From Dehalococcoidia bacterium (GTDB taxonomy: Bacteria; Chloroflexota; Dehalococcoidia; E44-bin15; DAOWNJ01), in the NCBI GenBank assembly GCA_030642645.1, contig DAOWNJ010000001.1:1-34995 (forward strand): a stretch of 34,995 bases of DNA. Direction: 5' to 3'. Shown here in pieces: positions 4,772 through 13,159 of this stretch (position 1 is its first letter; each line of letters opens with the position of its first letter). The position numbers were made by a program, and so were the translations under genes. The notes beneath the pieces are model-generated. The model did no database searches. It had not been told where the DNA came from and saw only the letters and a list, made by a program, of their open reading frames with translations.

Positions 4772-7633
4772 CTACCAGCGAAGGGGTCTCTCCCAGGCCT
4801 CCTTCAGCTCGGCAATAGAAGCTGAAAGCACCCTCTCCCCGGTAATTCCATAAACCTCGAACCTTTCATCATCCTTGACCCGACCGATGGCGGCGAAATC
4901 GACACCAGCCATCATACTCTCGAACTCATGCCTATCCTCCGGGGCTACCTCAACCAAGAAACGGGTATTCGATTCCGAGAAGAGCACGAAATCGCTCCGA
5001 TTTATGGGCTCACCAAGTGGGACTCGTTCCAGGTCGATTACCATTCCAAGCCCTCCGGCGAAGGCCATCTCGGCAGCAGCTACCCCGATGCCACCCTCGC
5101 TCAAATCATGGCAGGCCCTGACCAGGCCCTTCCCCATGGCCCGACTGAGCCTGTCCATGAGTTCCCTCCCCCTCCTGGGATCAACCTTAGGCACATTATT
5201 GCCTATAAAGCCATGGATGCCGTAGTAATGCGAGCCACCCAGTTCGTTCCATGTTGTGCCAACAATATAGAGCAGGTCACCTTCCCGTTTTGAGTCCATA
5301 GATACCGCTCGATTCACATCCTCCATCACAGCGAGGGCAGAGATGAGGAGTGTATGCGGAATACAGATCGTCTTTCCTTCGGCTTCATACTCGTTATAAA
5401 GGCTGTCCTTGCCGGAAATAAAAGGGGTCTCGTAGGAGATGGCTATATCATGGCACGCCTCGGCTGCTCGCACTAAAGCTCCCAGCCTGTCAGGCTTATC
5501 TGGATTGCCCCAGCAGAAATTGTCCAATAGCGCCACCCTTCCGAGATCGCCCCCGACAGCAATAACCTGTCTCAACGCCTCGTCTATCGCAGATGCAGCC
5601 ATCCAGTAGGGGTCGATGTCCCCATATTTAGGATTGATACCATTGGAAACGATAACACCCTTATTTGAATCAGGTATCGGTTTGACGATAGCGGCATCGC
5701 CTGGCCCATCGTTTTCTATTCCCACCAGGGGCTTGAGAATGCTGGCGCCCTGTACCTCATGGTCATATTGTCGAATCACACTTTCCTTACTACAGACATT
5801 GGGTGAGCCAAGGATTCCAAAGAGGTCATCACCAAGATCATGTGGCTCTGGAAAGTCTGGCTCACTATGCTGTGGCCTTTCCCAAATCGCCTCCCTCCTG
5901 AGCTGAGGCAAACCGTTATGCAGGAACTCCATGTCAAGGTCCGAGACGAGATTGCCCTGGTAGAAAAGCTGAAGATGTCGGTTGTTGGTGAACTCACCAA
6001 TGACTGTAGCCTCTACATCCTCGCCTGCAAAAAGAGAGACGAGCTCGTCGACCGAGCCCCGAGGGGCAGCCAGCACCATCCGCTCCTGTGATTCGGACAG
6101 CCATATCTCGGTATAGGTGAGCCCTGAATACTTTAAGGGGACCAGGTCCAAATATACACACACCCCTGTCTCCCTTGCCATTTCCCCCACCGCCGACGAA
6201 AGCCCACCCCCACCACAATCGGTAATTCGCCGGTATAGCCCCCGATCCCGGGCCTTTAGAAGGGCATCGATCAGCTTTTTCTCTGTAATTGGATTACCGA
6301 TCTGAACGGAGCTGGTAGAGATAGCCTCGGATTCCCTTGTAAGTTCTCCAGAGGCAAAGGTAACACCGTGTATCCCATCACGACCAGTTCTACCCCCCAC
6401 CAGAACAACCAGGTCCCCCGGCTGTTGCTGGCCTATCTGACTCAACTCCTTCGGTAATAGTCCTACCGTCCCGCAGAAAACCAGCGGATTTCCCACATAG
6501 CGCTCATCAAAAAGTATGGCACCGTTGAGAGTGGGGATTCCAAGTCGGTTGGCGTAATCGGCTACACCGGCGCGGACACCCTTGAAGATACGGCGTGGGT
6601 GCAGGACACCTTCGGGAAGTCTATCGTAGGGAAGATCGGGAGGGCCGAAGCAGAAAACATCGGTATTCATAATGGGTTTTCCTCCCAGCCCCGCGCCCAG
6701 TATGTCACGAATAACGCCACCTATCCCTGTCGAGGCTCCCCCATATGGCTCAACAGCCGAGGGGTGATTATGGGTCTCGACCTTGAAACACAATGCGTAG
6801 CGGCCATCGAAATCTATTACCCCAGCGTTGTCCACAAAAACCGAAAGACACCAGGGCTTCCCGAGCTCCTCGGTAACCTTCATAATAGTGCTCTTAAGCA
6901 GGTTGTCGATAACAACCTCACCCAGCTTTATCTTGCCCTTGAAGGTCTTATGAATGCAGTGCTCAGACCAGGTCTGCGCTATGGTTTCAAGCTCGACATC
7001 GGTCGGATTACGACCCAATCTAGAGAAGTAATTCTGTATCTCCTTCATCTCGTTTAGGTCCAGCCAAAGTCTGTCCTTCGAGAGCTCTACTAATTCATCA
7101 CTATCCATACCCAACAAATCGATAACTTCTAAAGAGAATTCATAAACTGTAGCGGGAAGGGAAACCCCTTCCCGCTTGGTGACCATGTGCTGGATCACGC
7201 TATTAACCAGTAGCTTGTCGCAGATAAACTTGAGAGCGCTCCCCGGGAGCTCGCCCCACAGGTAGTATCTCTCGGCAGTTTTCACCGACTCGACCGTTTT
7301 TATGCCAAGATCGCCAATCCCCTTCTCAACGCTCTCCTCCACGGGATCCATCACACCAGGATTGTAGGCGACCTCAATAACATGAGCATTCCTGTCCTCA
7401 ATACGAGGAGATGAAACCTCCCCATAAGAATACTCTTCAACCAGTGGGTCAGCCAGTAGCTCCCGACAGATTCTCCCCACCTCTTCCTCATCTGGCTTCC
7501 CCTCAAGTAGATATATGTCGCTGACCCTGGCCTGCTTGACAGTCGTGATGCCAAGATCGCGGATGTCTCTCTGTAATGCCTCTCCTCTGGGGTCTGGAAA
7601 ACCAGGCTTTACAGAGACCTCGATTCGGAACAA
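4772..7633 (-). CDS. purL: Phosphoribosylformylglycinamidine synthase PurL with two N-terminal PurS-like domains
   Basis: A 953-residue FGAM synthase. Residues ~165-953 are PurL: the catalytic-type His225 in TWSEHCIHKTF, the ATP/FGAR region KVETHNHPSAVEPYGGASTG, and the repeat half with GGDLGRVALLDNFCWG. Ahead of it are two similar ~80-residue segments: EVSVKPGFPDPRGEALQRDI at 5-24 and EVAYNPGVMDPVEESVEKGI at 87-106, each followed by DLGI-x-TV and a short strand pair. This is the pattern of PurS, the small subunit that normally dimerises to link PurL and PurQ. The tandem copies could act as a built-in PurS dimer, which fits the absence of a separate purS beside purQ. Start is TTG at 7633 with AAAGGGAG upstream. 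The 160-nt gap 7634-7794 should hold the promoter, but I see no convincing one. Confidence 0.93.
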   Translation of the reverse strand: MFRIEVSVKPGFPDPRGEALQRDIRDLGITTVKQARVSDIYLLEGKPDEEEVGRICRELLADPLVEEYSYGEVSSPRIEDRNAHVIEVAYNPGVMDPVEESVEKGIGDLGIKTVESVKTAERYYLWGELPGSALKFICDKLLVNSVIQHMVTKREGVSLPATVYEFSLEVIDLLGMDSDELVELSKDRLWLDLNEMKEIQNYFSRLGRNPTDVELETIAQTWSEHCIHKTFKGKIKLGEVVIDNLLKSTIMKVTEELGKPWCLSVFVDNAGVIDFDGRYALCFKVETHNHPSAVEPYGGASTGIGGVIRDILGAGLGGKPIMNTDVFCFGPPDLPYDRLPEGVLHPRRIFKGVRAGVADYANRLGIPTLNGAILFDERYVGNPLVFCGTVGLLPKELSQIGQQQPGDLVVLVGGRTGRDGIHGVTFASGELTRESEAISTSSVQIGNPITEKKLIDALLKARDRGLYRRITDCGGGGLSSAVGEMARETGVCVYLDLVPLKYSGLTYTEIWLSESQERMVLAAPRGSVDELVSLFAGEDVEATVIGEFTNNRHLQLFYQGNLVSDLDMEFLHNGLPQLRREAIWERPQHSEPDFPEPHDLGDDLFGILGSPNVCSKESVIRQYDHEVQGASILKPLVGIENDGPGDAAIVKPIPDSNKGVIVSNGINPKYGDIDPYWMAASAIDEALRQVIAVGGDLGRVALLDNFCWGNPDKPDRLGALVRAAEACHDIAISYETPFISGKDSLYNEYEAEGKTICIPHTLLISALAVMEDVNRAVSMDSKREGDLLYIVGTTWNELGGSHYYGIHGFIGNNVPKVDPRRGRELMDRLSRAMGKGLVRACHDLSEGGIGVAAAEMAFAGGLGMVIDLERVPLGEPINRSDFVLFSESNTRFLVEVAPEDRHEFESMMAGVDFAAIGRVKDDERFEVYGITGERVLSASIAELKEAWERPLRW

Positions 7634-7794
7634 GAGATGCTCCCTTTCTGTGGAAACTTACCAGGTCTTGCCAAAGCCCACTCGGTTGCTCCTTTGGGTT
7701 TAGGCTTCCAAGTCTATTCCCCCCGGCTTTCTCAGGCTCTTGCCTAATGTTCCCAGAAAGCTTACAGCCCGTATTTACGCTTCGGCAATTTATT

Positions 7795-9129
7795 CTACGC
7801 GGTCAACTTTCTTAAGGCCTGGCAAGCAGCATCTGTAATCTGGTAAGCCAAGGGTGAAGCGGTAAGAGCGGGGTGAGTGCCCATGGGGAAGGTGGCCATT
7901 TGTTCGATTTTCATCCCACTTACTATGGCGAGGGCCATGAGATTTGCTATCTCACCAACACTCATAACACAGCAGGCATTACCACCCAGAATCTTCCCTG
8001 ACTTCCGATCAAAGACCAGCCTGACCCTTAATTCCCTAGCATGGGGCATTGCTCCTGGGTGCTTGTCCACGGCGCTGGCCTCTCCAGTAACAATGTCGAA
8101 ACCTGCCTCCATAGCCTGTTTGTCGCTAAGACCGCATGCCGCTATAGCAGTGTCCCCGACCACAGTGGAGAAAACGCCTATGGTGCCCTCATTCCTCCAT
8201 TTTGGCCCAAGGAAATTGGCGGCGGCTATCTTCGCCTCTCTGGCGGCTATAGAGGCAAGGCGCAGGCCAACTGGCTTTCCATTGAAGAAGGAGTACTTCT
8301 CTGCGCAATCGCCTGCAGCGAAGATGTTGGGAGCACTGGTCCTCATATATTCATCAACCTTTATGCCCTTTTGCTCGCCGATCTCCAGGCCCGCCTCCTG
8401 AGCTATCCCTGTGTTGGGTCTTACGCCTATGCCTATGATGACCATGTCTGTCTTGAGTTCCTCGCCGCTATCAAGCTGCACATACTCCGCCTTGCCAACA
8501 CCCCCTATAGAGGTCACCGCTTTACCAGTAACAAGGCGCACCCCTCTTTCCTGGAGTGTATTCTCAACCAGAACGCATTGATCTTCGGGGCAGACGAGCT
8601 GAAGGCAATGAGGCAATAACTCCACAATGGTAACATCTAGTCCTCTTTTTCTGCACTCATCGGCGAATTCAACCCCTATGAAGCCACCACCGATGATAAC
8701 TACGTGCCCTGCCTTATCCATGGCTTCTCCCATACAGTGGAGATATTCTGCCTCTTTCCTAACGAAGAATACATTATCAAGATCAATGCCCCGTATTGGG
8801 GGTACAATAGGAATTGAGCCAGTGGCCAAGATCAATTTCTTGTAGCCTATTTTTTCACCACCGGCGGTGGTCACTACCTGCTTATCCGGGTCTATGGAGA
8901 TGACCTTATCCACCAGCAGATTGGCATCTCCAAGGATGGTATCTGGCATTATATTGCTGTCCACGGCACCTAGGGTTCCATAGATGTAGGGGATGCCGCA
9001 GGGAACCATCACCTTATCCTCTTGCCGGATAACCAAGATGCTTTTTAGCTGATATTGCCTCTGTGCTACTATTGCCGCCTGAGCTCCAGCAGCGCTACCG
9101 CCAACAATTACTAAATCGAACTCCTTCAT
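7795..9129 (-). CDS. FAD/NAD-dependent disulfide reductase-like oxidoreductase (CoA-disulfide reductase / NADH oxidase family)
   Basis: A 444-residue flavoprotein. An FAD-binding dinucleotide fold opens the protein (VIVGGSAAG, residues 8-16); a single redox Cys44 in VPCGIPYIYG is at the place of the active-site Cys of CoA-disulfide reductases and NADH oxidases; a second nucleotide fold for NAD(P)H is at VVIIGGGFIGVE near 145-155; and the FAD-contacting IFAAGDCAEKYSFFNGK is near 290. The C-terminal dimerisation domain is complete. CoA-disulfide reductase, NADH oxidase and NADH-dependent polysulfide reductase share this architecture, so the substrate is open. The ATG at 9129 follows AAAGGAG at a spacing of 9. 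Its neighbour, a cyclic-nucleotide-binding-domain gene, is 58 nt upstream in the same direction, so both may be transcribed from the promoter at 9689-9717. Confidence 0.88.
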   Translation of the reverse strand: MKEFDLVIVGGSAAGAQAAIVAQRQYQLKSILVIRQEDKVMVPCGIPYIYGTLGAVDSNIMPDTILGDANLLVDKVISIDPDKQVVTTAGGEKIGYKKLILATGSIPIVPPIRGIDLDNVFFVRKEAEYLHCMGEAMDKAGHVVIIGGGFIGVEFADECRKRGLDVTIVELLPHCLQLVCPEDQCVLVENTLQERGVRLVTGKAVTSIGGVGKAEYVQLDSGEELKTDMVIIGIGVRPNTGIAQEAGLEIGEQKGIKVDEYMRTSAPNIFAAGDCAEKYSFFNGKPVGLRLASIAAREAKIAAANFLGPKWRNEGTIGVFSTVVGDTAIAACGLSDKQAMEAGFDIVTGEASAVDKHPGAMPHARELRVRLVFDRKSGKILGGNACCVMSVGEIANLMALAIVSGMKIEQMATFPMGTHPALTASPLAYQITDAACQALRKLTA

Positions 9130-9187
9130 TTAATTAAACTCCTTTATCAATCTAGACGACTCACTCAAGATGTAGTTGAGCCTGGTC

Positions 9188-9655
9188 TTAACTGGTTTTC
9201 GTGGGGTCATGGATACACTGCAGAAGTGCCTGGCGCGTGTCTCTGAGCTGCATGTCAACGACACGAACGATGTGTTCCATGACTACACTGCATATGTGAG
9301 GATGCGTCTCGCATATTTTTCTCAACTGCCCACCATTAGCGACAATAACCTTTGTCTTTTGTGTCGTCCTCGCTGTGGCAGTATACCGGTGTGGTGGTAG
9401 CAATGCCGACCAGCCAAATACACAATTCTTCGTTCTGGTACAAACCGCCACATGCTGGTTTGGTAAAGGCTCGATCTCACAGTTCACTGCGCCATCATCA
9501 ACCAAATATATATCTGTGCTTTCTTCGCCCTCCCTACAAATGATAGAGCCACTGTCGTAGGCCCTACTCTGACAAACAGCGGATACCATTCCCAGCTCTT
9601 CATCGCTCAAGCTATGAAAAATCTCCGTCTCTCTTAACCTCTCTATGGTTACCAT
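9188..9655 (-). CDS. Cyclic nucleotide-binding (CRP-like sensor) domain protein without a DNA-binding domain
   Basis: A 155-residue protein made of one cNMP-binding domain: IFHSLSDEELGMVSAVCQSR at about 12-31, the glycine-rich SGSIICREGEESTDIYLVDDGAV beta-roll segment, and the end of the barrel with a C-helix near 115-145. The helix-turn-helix of CRP/FNR regulators is missing. It contains several Cys (CREGE, VAVCTRTKNCVFG), but I cannot say whether they bind a cluster. I choose the ATG at 9655 because GGGAGG ends 8 nt before it; an in-frame ATG at 9676 precedes that site and looks unlikely. It lies between a redox enzyme and a divergent HD-GYP signalling gene, which suggests a sensory or adaptor role; ligand unknown. 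Confidence 0.8.
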   Translation of the reverse strand: MVTIERLRETEIFHSLSDEELGMVSAVCQSRAYDSGSIICREGEESTDIYLVDDGAVNCEIEPLPNQHVAVCTRTKNCVFGWSALLPPHRYTATARTTQKTKVIVANGGQLRKICETHPHICSVVMEHIVRVVDMQLRDTRQALLQCIHDPTKTS

Positions 9656-9688
9656 TTCTGTCACCTCCCAGTTCATAGCAGATGTTAT

Positions 9689-9717
9689 ACTTTAGTAGCG
9701 CTATAAACATTTGTCAA
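9689..9717 (-). promoter_or_regulatory. Promoter for the cyclic-nucleotide-binding-domain gene
   Basis: On the minus strand, TTGACA (9717-9712), a 17-bp spacer and TAAAGT (9694-9689). The expected transcript starts about 27 nt before the ATG at 9655, leaving room for the GGGAGG ribosome site. The -35 is perfect consensus. Confidence 0.65.
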
Positions 9718-9728
9718 GTGAGATAATA

Positions 9729-9757
9729 TTGCATCTTAGAAGTTAATAATGTATAAT
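9729..9757 (+). promoter_or_regulatory. Promoter for the HD-GYP response regulator gene
   Basis: TTGCAT (9729-9734), a 17-bp spacer and TATAAT (9752-9757), in an AT-rich stretch unlike the surrounding DNA. It is back to back with the minus-strand promoter at 9689-9717, with only 11 bp between the two -35 boxes, so one bound regulator could affect both genes. The leader to the start codon is about 130 nt. Confidence 0.65.
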
Positions 9758-9758
9758 A

Positions 9759-9834
9759 AAAGATAAAAGAATATCTTTCGTCCGATGGTACCAATGTACC
9801 CCAACCAAATGGCTATATCAGGTGAACCATTTGG
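9759..9834 (+). promoter_or_regulatory. Inverted repeats in the HD-GYP gene leader
   Basis: Two dyads lie between the -10 box and the gene: AAAGATA (9759-9765) with TATCTTT (9772-9778), at the probable start point, and CCAAATGG (9805-9812) with CCATTTGG (9827-9834), separated by 14 nt. They could be operators or leader RNA hairpins; the sequence does not decide. Confidence 0.4.
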
Positions 9835-9895
9835 GCTATTGATAATAGGACGGGCAGTCTATAAGTTGGTGTAAGAGGCCTTGGAAGGAGGAGTG

Positions 9896-11392
9896 TTGGC
9901 TCAGAGCAGGGTATTGATTGTTGATGATGAGGTCCTGGTAAGGGATACGCTGAGGGAGATATTGAAGCGGGGGGGGTATGAGGTTGTTGCCGTGGATGGT
10001 GCCGCCGCTGCCCTTCAGGAAGCGCGTAAAGGCTTTGATCTCCTCCTTAGCGACATCAAGATGCCTGAGATGAACGGCCTGGAGCTGATCGAGGAGTTTC
10101 GCAAGCTCTGCCCTGAGGTCGTGCCCCTGCTAATAACCGCTTACCCCAGTGTTGAAACGGCCCGTTCCGCCGTAAGCCAGGGTGCCTTCAACTATATCAC
10201 AAAGCCATTCGACCGTGGCGAGATCTTAACAGCGGTGGCCGATGCCCTTGAGAGGAAGAGACTCGCCGAGAAGGATAGCCGGCTTAAGGAGCTTTCAGGG
10301 CTTTATCGGGTTAGTCAGGCAGTAACCACAGGGAAGGAGCAGGATGAGCTCCTCGATATGATCCTCAGAGTAGCCATTCAGCAGACAAAGTCAAGCGGTG
10401 GTTCCATTCTGCTATTCGACCCATCCGGCACCGGGGTAAGCGTGGCAGCCGCCGCTGGAGCATGGGACAGGGTAGCACAAATAGCTAACGCTATACTGGG
10501 AAATGATATAGACTCCCTCCTCGCAAAGACAGGGGAGCCGCTCCTGTTCACCGATGTTGAGAACCACCCCATGCTTGGGAGGGTCTTTAGCTCCTATCCA
10601 AGCCCCGAGATGCTGGATTCCAGGCCCAAGGGCCAGGAGATACTGCTGCTTCCCATAGAGATGGAGGGGAGAACAATCGGTTTCCTCAACATCTGCCGGG
10701 AGGCAGAGGATGAGCTCATCGCCGATGGGGACATGAAGCTGCTGCGCATTCTTTCCGCTCAGCTTGCTATCTGTCTGGAGAGCCGCAAGCAGTTCAATAA
10801 CCTTGAGGATAGCTTCATTTCCACGCTGGTGTCGGTCGCCTCCGAGGTTGATCACAAGAGCCCCTATACCGAGGGCCATATGGAGCGGGTGGCAATATTA
10901 TCTGTCGAGCTTGGAAGGCGAATCGGGTTGGGGCAACAACAGATGAGGGGTCTCGAGCTCGGGGCCAGACTTCATGATATTGGGAACATAAGCCTTAGCG
11001 AGGCTATGCTTAACAAGCCCGATACCCTCTCCATTCAGGAGTGGCAGATGGTCAAGCTCCATCCCATCATCGGGGATGAACTCCTGGCACCACTGGGTTT
11101 TCTGGATGAGGCTCGCCAGGTCGTGCGCCACCACCATGAACGCCTCGATGGCAAGGGCTACCCCGATGGCCTCCTGGGGGACGAGATAACCCCTCAGGTT
11201 CACATTGTGGTTCTGGCTGATGCCTACGACGCTATGACCTCTCCCAGGCCCTGGAGGCCAGCTATGGAAGATGATGAGGTTGTCCAAGCTCTGCTCGAAG
11301 AGAGGGAGGTAAGATTCAACCCCGCTATCACCGACGCCTTCTTAGACATGGTGAAAGATGACATATGGAGGAGCCAATGGCAACTGAGATAG
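9896..11392 (+). CDS. Response regulator with GAF-like and HD-GYP domains (probable c-di-GMP phosphodiesterase)
   Basis: A 498-residue signalling protein. Residues 1-120 form a CheY-like receiver with the acidic pair in VLIVDDE, phospho-acceptor Asp53 in LLLSDIKMPEMNG, and the conserved Thr and Lys (LLITAYPS, YITKPF). Residues ~135-300 look like a GAF domain. Residues ~310-480 are HD-GYP: HDIGN with H360-D361, then HHHERLDGKGYP at 412-423, keeping the metal ligands and the GYP signature, so it should hydrolyse cyclic di-GMP. I use the TTG at 9896, 4 nt after AAGGAGG; the frame is open from a TTG at 9881. Expression probably comes from the promoter at 9729-9757. No histidine kinase is adjacent, so its partner is elsewhere. 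Confidence 0.9.
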   Translation: MAQSRVLIVDDEVLVRDTLREILKRGGYEVVAVDGAAAALQEARKGFDLLLSDIKMPEMNGLELIEEFRKLCPEVVPLLITAYPSVETARSAVSQGAFNYITKPFDRGEILTAVADALERKRLAEKDSRLKELSGLYRVSQAVTTGKEQDELLDMILRVAIQQTKSSGGSILLFDPSGTGVSVAAAAGAWDRVAQIANAILGNDIDSLLAKTGEPLLFTDVENHPMLGRVFSSYPSPEMLDSRPKGQEILLLPIEMEGRTIGFLNICREAEDELIADGDMKLLRILSAQLAICLESRKQFNNLEDSFISTLVSVASEVDHKSPYTEGHMERVAILSVELGRRIGLGQQQMRGLELGARLHDIGNISLSEAMLNKPDTLSIQEWQMVKLHPIIGDELLAPLGFLDEARQVVRHHHERLDGKGYPDGLLGDEITPQVHIVVLADAYDAMTSPRPWRPAMEDDEVVQALLEEREVRFNPAITDAFLDMVKDDIWRSQWQLR

Positions 11393-11724
11393 AGAGATCG
11401 ATGAAGGAGAACCTGGGGGTAAGGCTTCTGGGACTTTTGGACGCCGTAAGGGGTTCCAGAGGGGGGTATGACCACGAGCTTTTGGCCCGTCTGGAGCACA
11501 TCATGGGGGAGGCGAGCAGGGAACCCCTATTCCTATCGCTCGCTAGTGAGGATAGAGCCGCTATAAGGAGATTTATCGAGGATATAACCTATGGTGATAC
11601 TGATAGGAGCATCGAGGTCACCATGGGTTTTGAGATTGGCTACCGCTATGCATTGGCCTACGGCTGGCTTGGCCAAAGAGACCCTTTAACCCTAAAGCAA
11701 ACAAAGGCCTTGCCCAAACCCTAG
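11377..11724 (+). CDS. Small protein of unknown function
   Basis: A 115-residue protein I do not recognise. It is largely helical and charged, with EIERSMKENLGVRLLGLLDA at the start, a middle segment SEDRAAIRRFIEDITYGDTD and a more aromatic end GFEIGYRYALAYGWLGQRD; no signal peptide or membrane segment is seen. The ATG at 11377 is chosen because GGAGG ends 5 nt before it; an ATG at 11365 overlaps that site. It overlaps the end of the HD-GYP gene by 16 nt in another frame, so it is translationally coupled and probably works with that regulator. It converges with the NarL-type gene, 13 nt away. Confidence 0.75.
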   Translation: MATEIERSMKENLGVRLLGLLDAVRGSRGGYDHELLARLEHIMGEASREPLFLSLASEDRAAIRRFIEDITYGDTDRSIEVTMGFEIGYRYALAYGWLGQRDPLTLKQTKALPKP

Positions 11725-11737
11725 GACCCGATTCCCC

Positions 11738-12415
11738 CTATACAGAGATCAGCCCGTGCCTGAGGGCAAGAACAACAGCATGGGTTCGGTCATTCGCAGC
11801 AAGCTTTCTCAGGATAGAGGTCATGTGGTTCTTGACTGTCTGCTCGCTTATCTTGAGGCTATGGGCGATCTGCTTATTGGCACAGCCATTGGCCACAAGG
11901 TTCAGGATCTCGATCTCCCTCGGTGAGAGGGGGGCCACAAGGACCTGCATGTCCTGGCCGGCGAGCACCAAGCTCTGGAACTGGGAGAGGATTCGTGAGG
12001 CGAGGTCAGGCTTGGTGAGGAGAGTCTCATTTATGGGATACTCCCCCCTCCGGACCGTCTTTATCACCCCGACAAGGCTCTGTGATGGTATGTTCTTTGT
12101 GACATACGCCTGTGCCCCGGCCTTGACCGTCTGAAAAAGCTGGTTATCCTCCTCATAGGATGTGAGGACGATAACCGATACCTCTGGCAGGCGCTGCCCG
12201 AGATGCCTTACTAGATGAAGGCCCCTCAAAGAGGGAAGGTCTATATCTACAAGAACTACATCTGGGCTGTAGGCCTCGATCACCGAGACGAGGTCCTCCT
12301 CGGTGCCATCTGCCTCCCCGATAAGCTTTATACCCGCCCCCTCTGGCAGGGAGGCACGAAAGCCCTCCCTCCAAAGTGGCTCCTTGTCAACTAGGAAAAC
12401 CTCTATCATCTCCAT
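11738..12415 (-). CDS. NarL/FixJ-type response regulator with LuxR DNA-binding domain
   Basis: A 225-residue two-domain transcription regulator. The receiver (1-120) has phospho-acceptor Asp57 in DVVLVDIDLP, switch Thr in IVLTSYEED and Lys in YVTKN. The C-terminal LuxR-type helix-turn-helix is at about 164-215: LSPREIEILNLVANGCANKQ followed by IAHSLKISEQTVKNHMTSIL. The start may be the ATG at 12415 or the one at 12409. It converges on the HD-GYP pair and no sensor kinase accompanies it. The 79-nt AT-rich gap 12416-12494 probably holds its promoter, though I see no good -35/-10 pair. Confidence 0.92.
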   Translation of the reverse strand: MEMIEVFLVDKEPLWREGFRASLPEGAGIKLIGEADGTEEDLVSVIEAYSPDVVLVDIDLPSLRGLHLVRHLGQRLPEVSVIVLTSYEEDNQLFQTVKAGAQAYVTKNIPSQSLVGVIKTVRRGEYPINETLLTKPDLASRILSQFQSLVLAGQDMQVLVAPLSPREIEILNLVANGCANKQIAHSLKISEQTVKNHMTSILRKLAANDRTHAVVLALRHGLISV

Positions 12416-12494
12416 ATACCACTCACCTAATATAGTTTCACGCCGTAGTTTAACATATTTTTTTATGCTTGGCTATATTACCTTTCTCCTATTT

Positions 12495-13142
12495 TTAGAG
12501 AGCATGCTCCAGAACCAATACCTCTATTTCCAAGGGAAGGGTCTCCTTACTGAACTCAACCTCACTGGAATCAGACTCCACAACCCCCGGCATCCCCCTG
12601 ATGAAATCATCCACCCTTGCTATGGGATAGCCGCACGCTTTGGTCTTAAAGTGCATCGGGATGATGAGGCGTGGATTCAGCCTGCTGGAGACCTCGGCGG
12701 CTGTCTTCGCATCTATGGTGAAGAAGCCACCAACCGGGATGAAGAGGATATCCACACCCCCTATCTCCTTGGCCTGCTCCTCCGTGAGCCTGTGCCCTAG
12801 GTCTCCCAGGTGGCAGAGCCTCACGCCATCAACGGTGAAGCAGAATATGGTGTTTGGCCCCCTCTCCGCCCCACCGGCGTCATCGTGGTAGGAGGCGATA
12901 CCCTTGAAAGCTATCCCCTTGGCCTCGTTTGCCCCGACCCCCTTTATCATCCTAAATCCTCCCCTGACTGCGGCGGCGTTGTTGTGGTCAGGATGGTCGT
13001 GGCTTATCAGGACGACCTCAGCAGCCTCATCTATCTCCCCATAGTTGATCCCACCCCCTGTGGTGTAGGGGTCGGTGATGACCCTGGTCCCGCTCTCTGA
13101 GGTGATGAGGAACGATGAATGACCTAGCCATTTTATCTTCAT
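12495..13142 (-). CDS. Metallo-beta-lactamase-fold hydrolase (UPF0173-like)
   Basis: A 215-residue protein of the small MBL-fold metal-dependent hydrolase family. The N-terminus MKIKWLGHSSFLI is typical; the metal ligands are in ISHDHPDHN (H48, H50, D52, H53), with further ligands expected in LCHLGDLGH near 110 and in IPMHFKTK near 165. The substrate is unknown. GAGGAGG precedes the ATG at 13142. It is the last gene of a minus-strand string that begins near 19384, 17 nt after pepA. Confidence 0.88.
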   Translation of the reverse strand: MKIKWLGHSSFLITSESGTRVITDPYTTGGGINYGEIDEAAEVVLISHDHPDHNNAAAVRGGFRMIKGVGANEAKGIAFKGIASYHDDAGGAERGPNTIFCFTVDGVRLCHLGDLGHRLTEEQAKEIGGVDILFIPVGGFFTIDAKTAAEVSSRLNPRLIIPMHFKTKACGYPIARVDDFIRGMPGVVESDSSEVEFSKETLPLEIEVLVLEHAL

Positions 13143-13159
13143 GATCTATCCTCCTCTTA

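Noticed and set aside
7634..7794. A purine-type riboswitch in the purL leader
   Set aside because: Only weak partial complementarity (around 7664-7712) is seen and no known riboswitch core could be matched.
8041..8619. A 192-codon plus-strand open frame
   Set aside because: It is antisense to the flavoprotein gene, has no family features, and arises from codon bias of the real gene on the minus strand. The same holds for other long antisense frames inside purL, pepA, nrdJ, ftsZ and priA.
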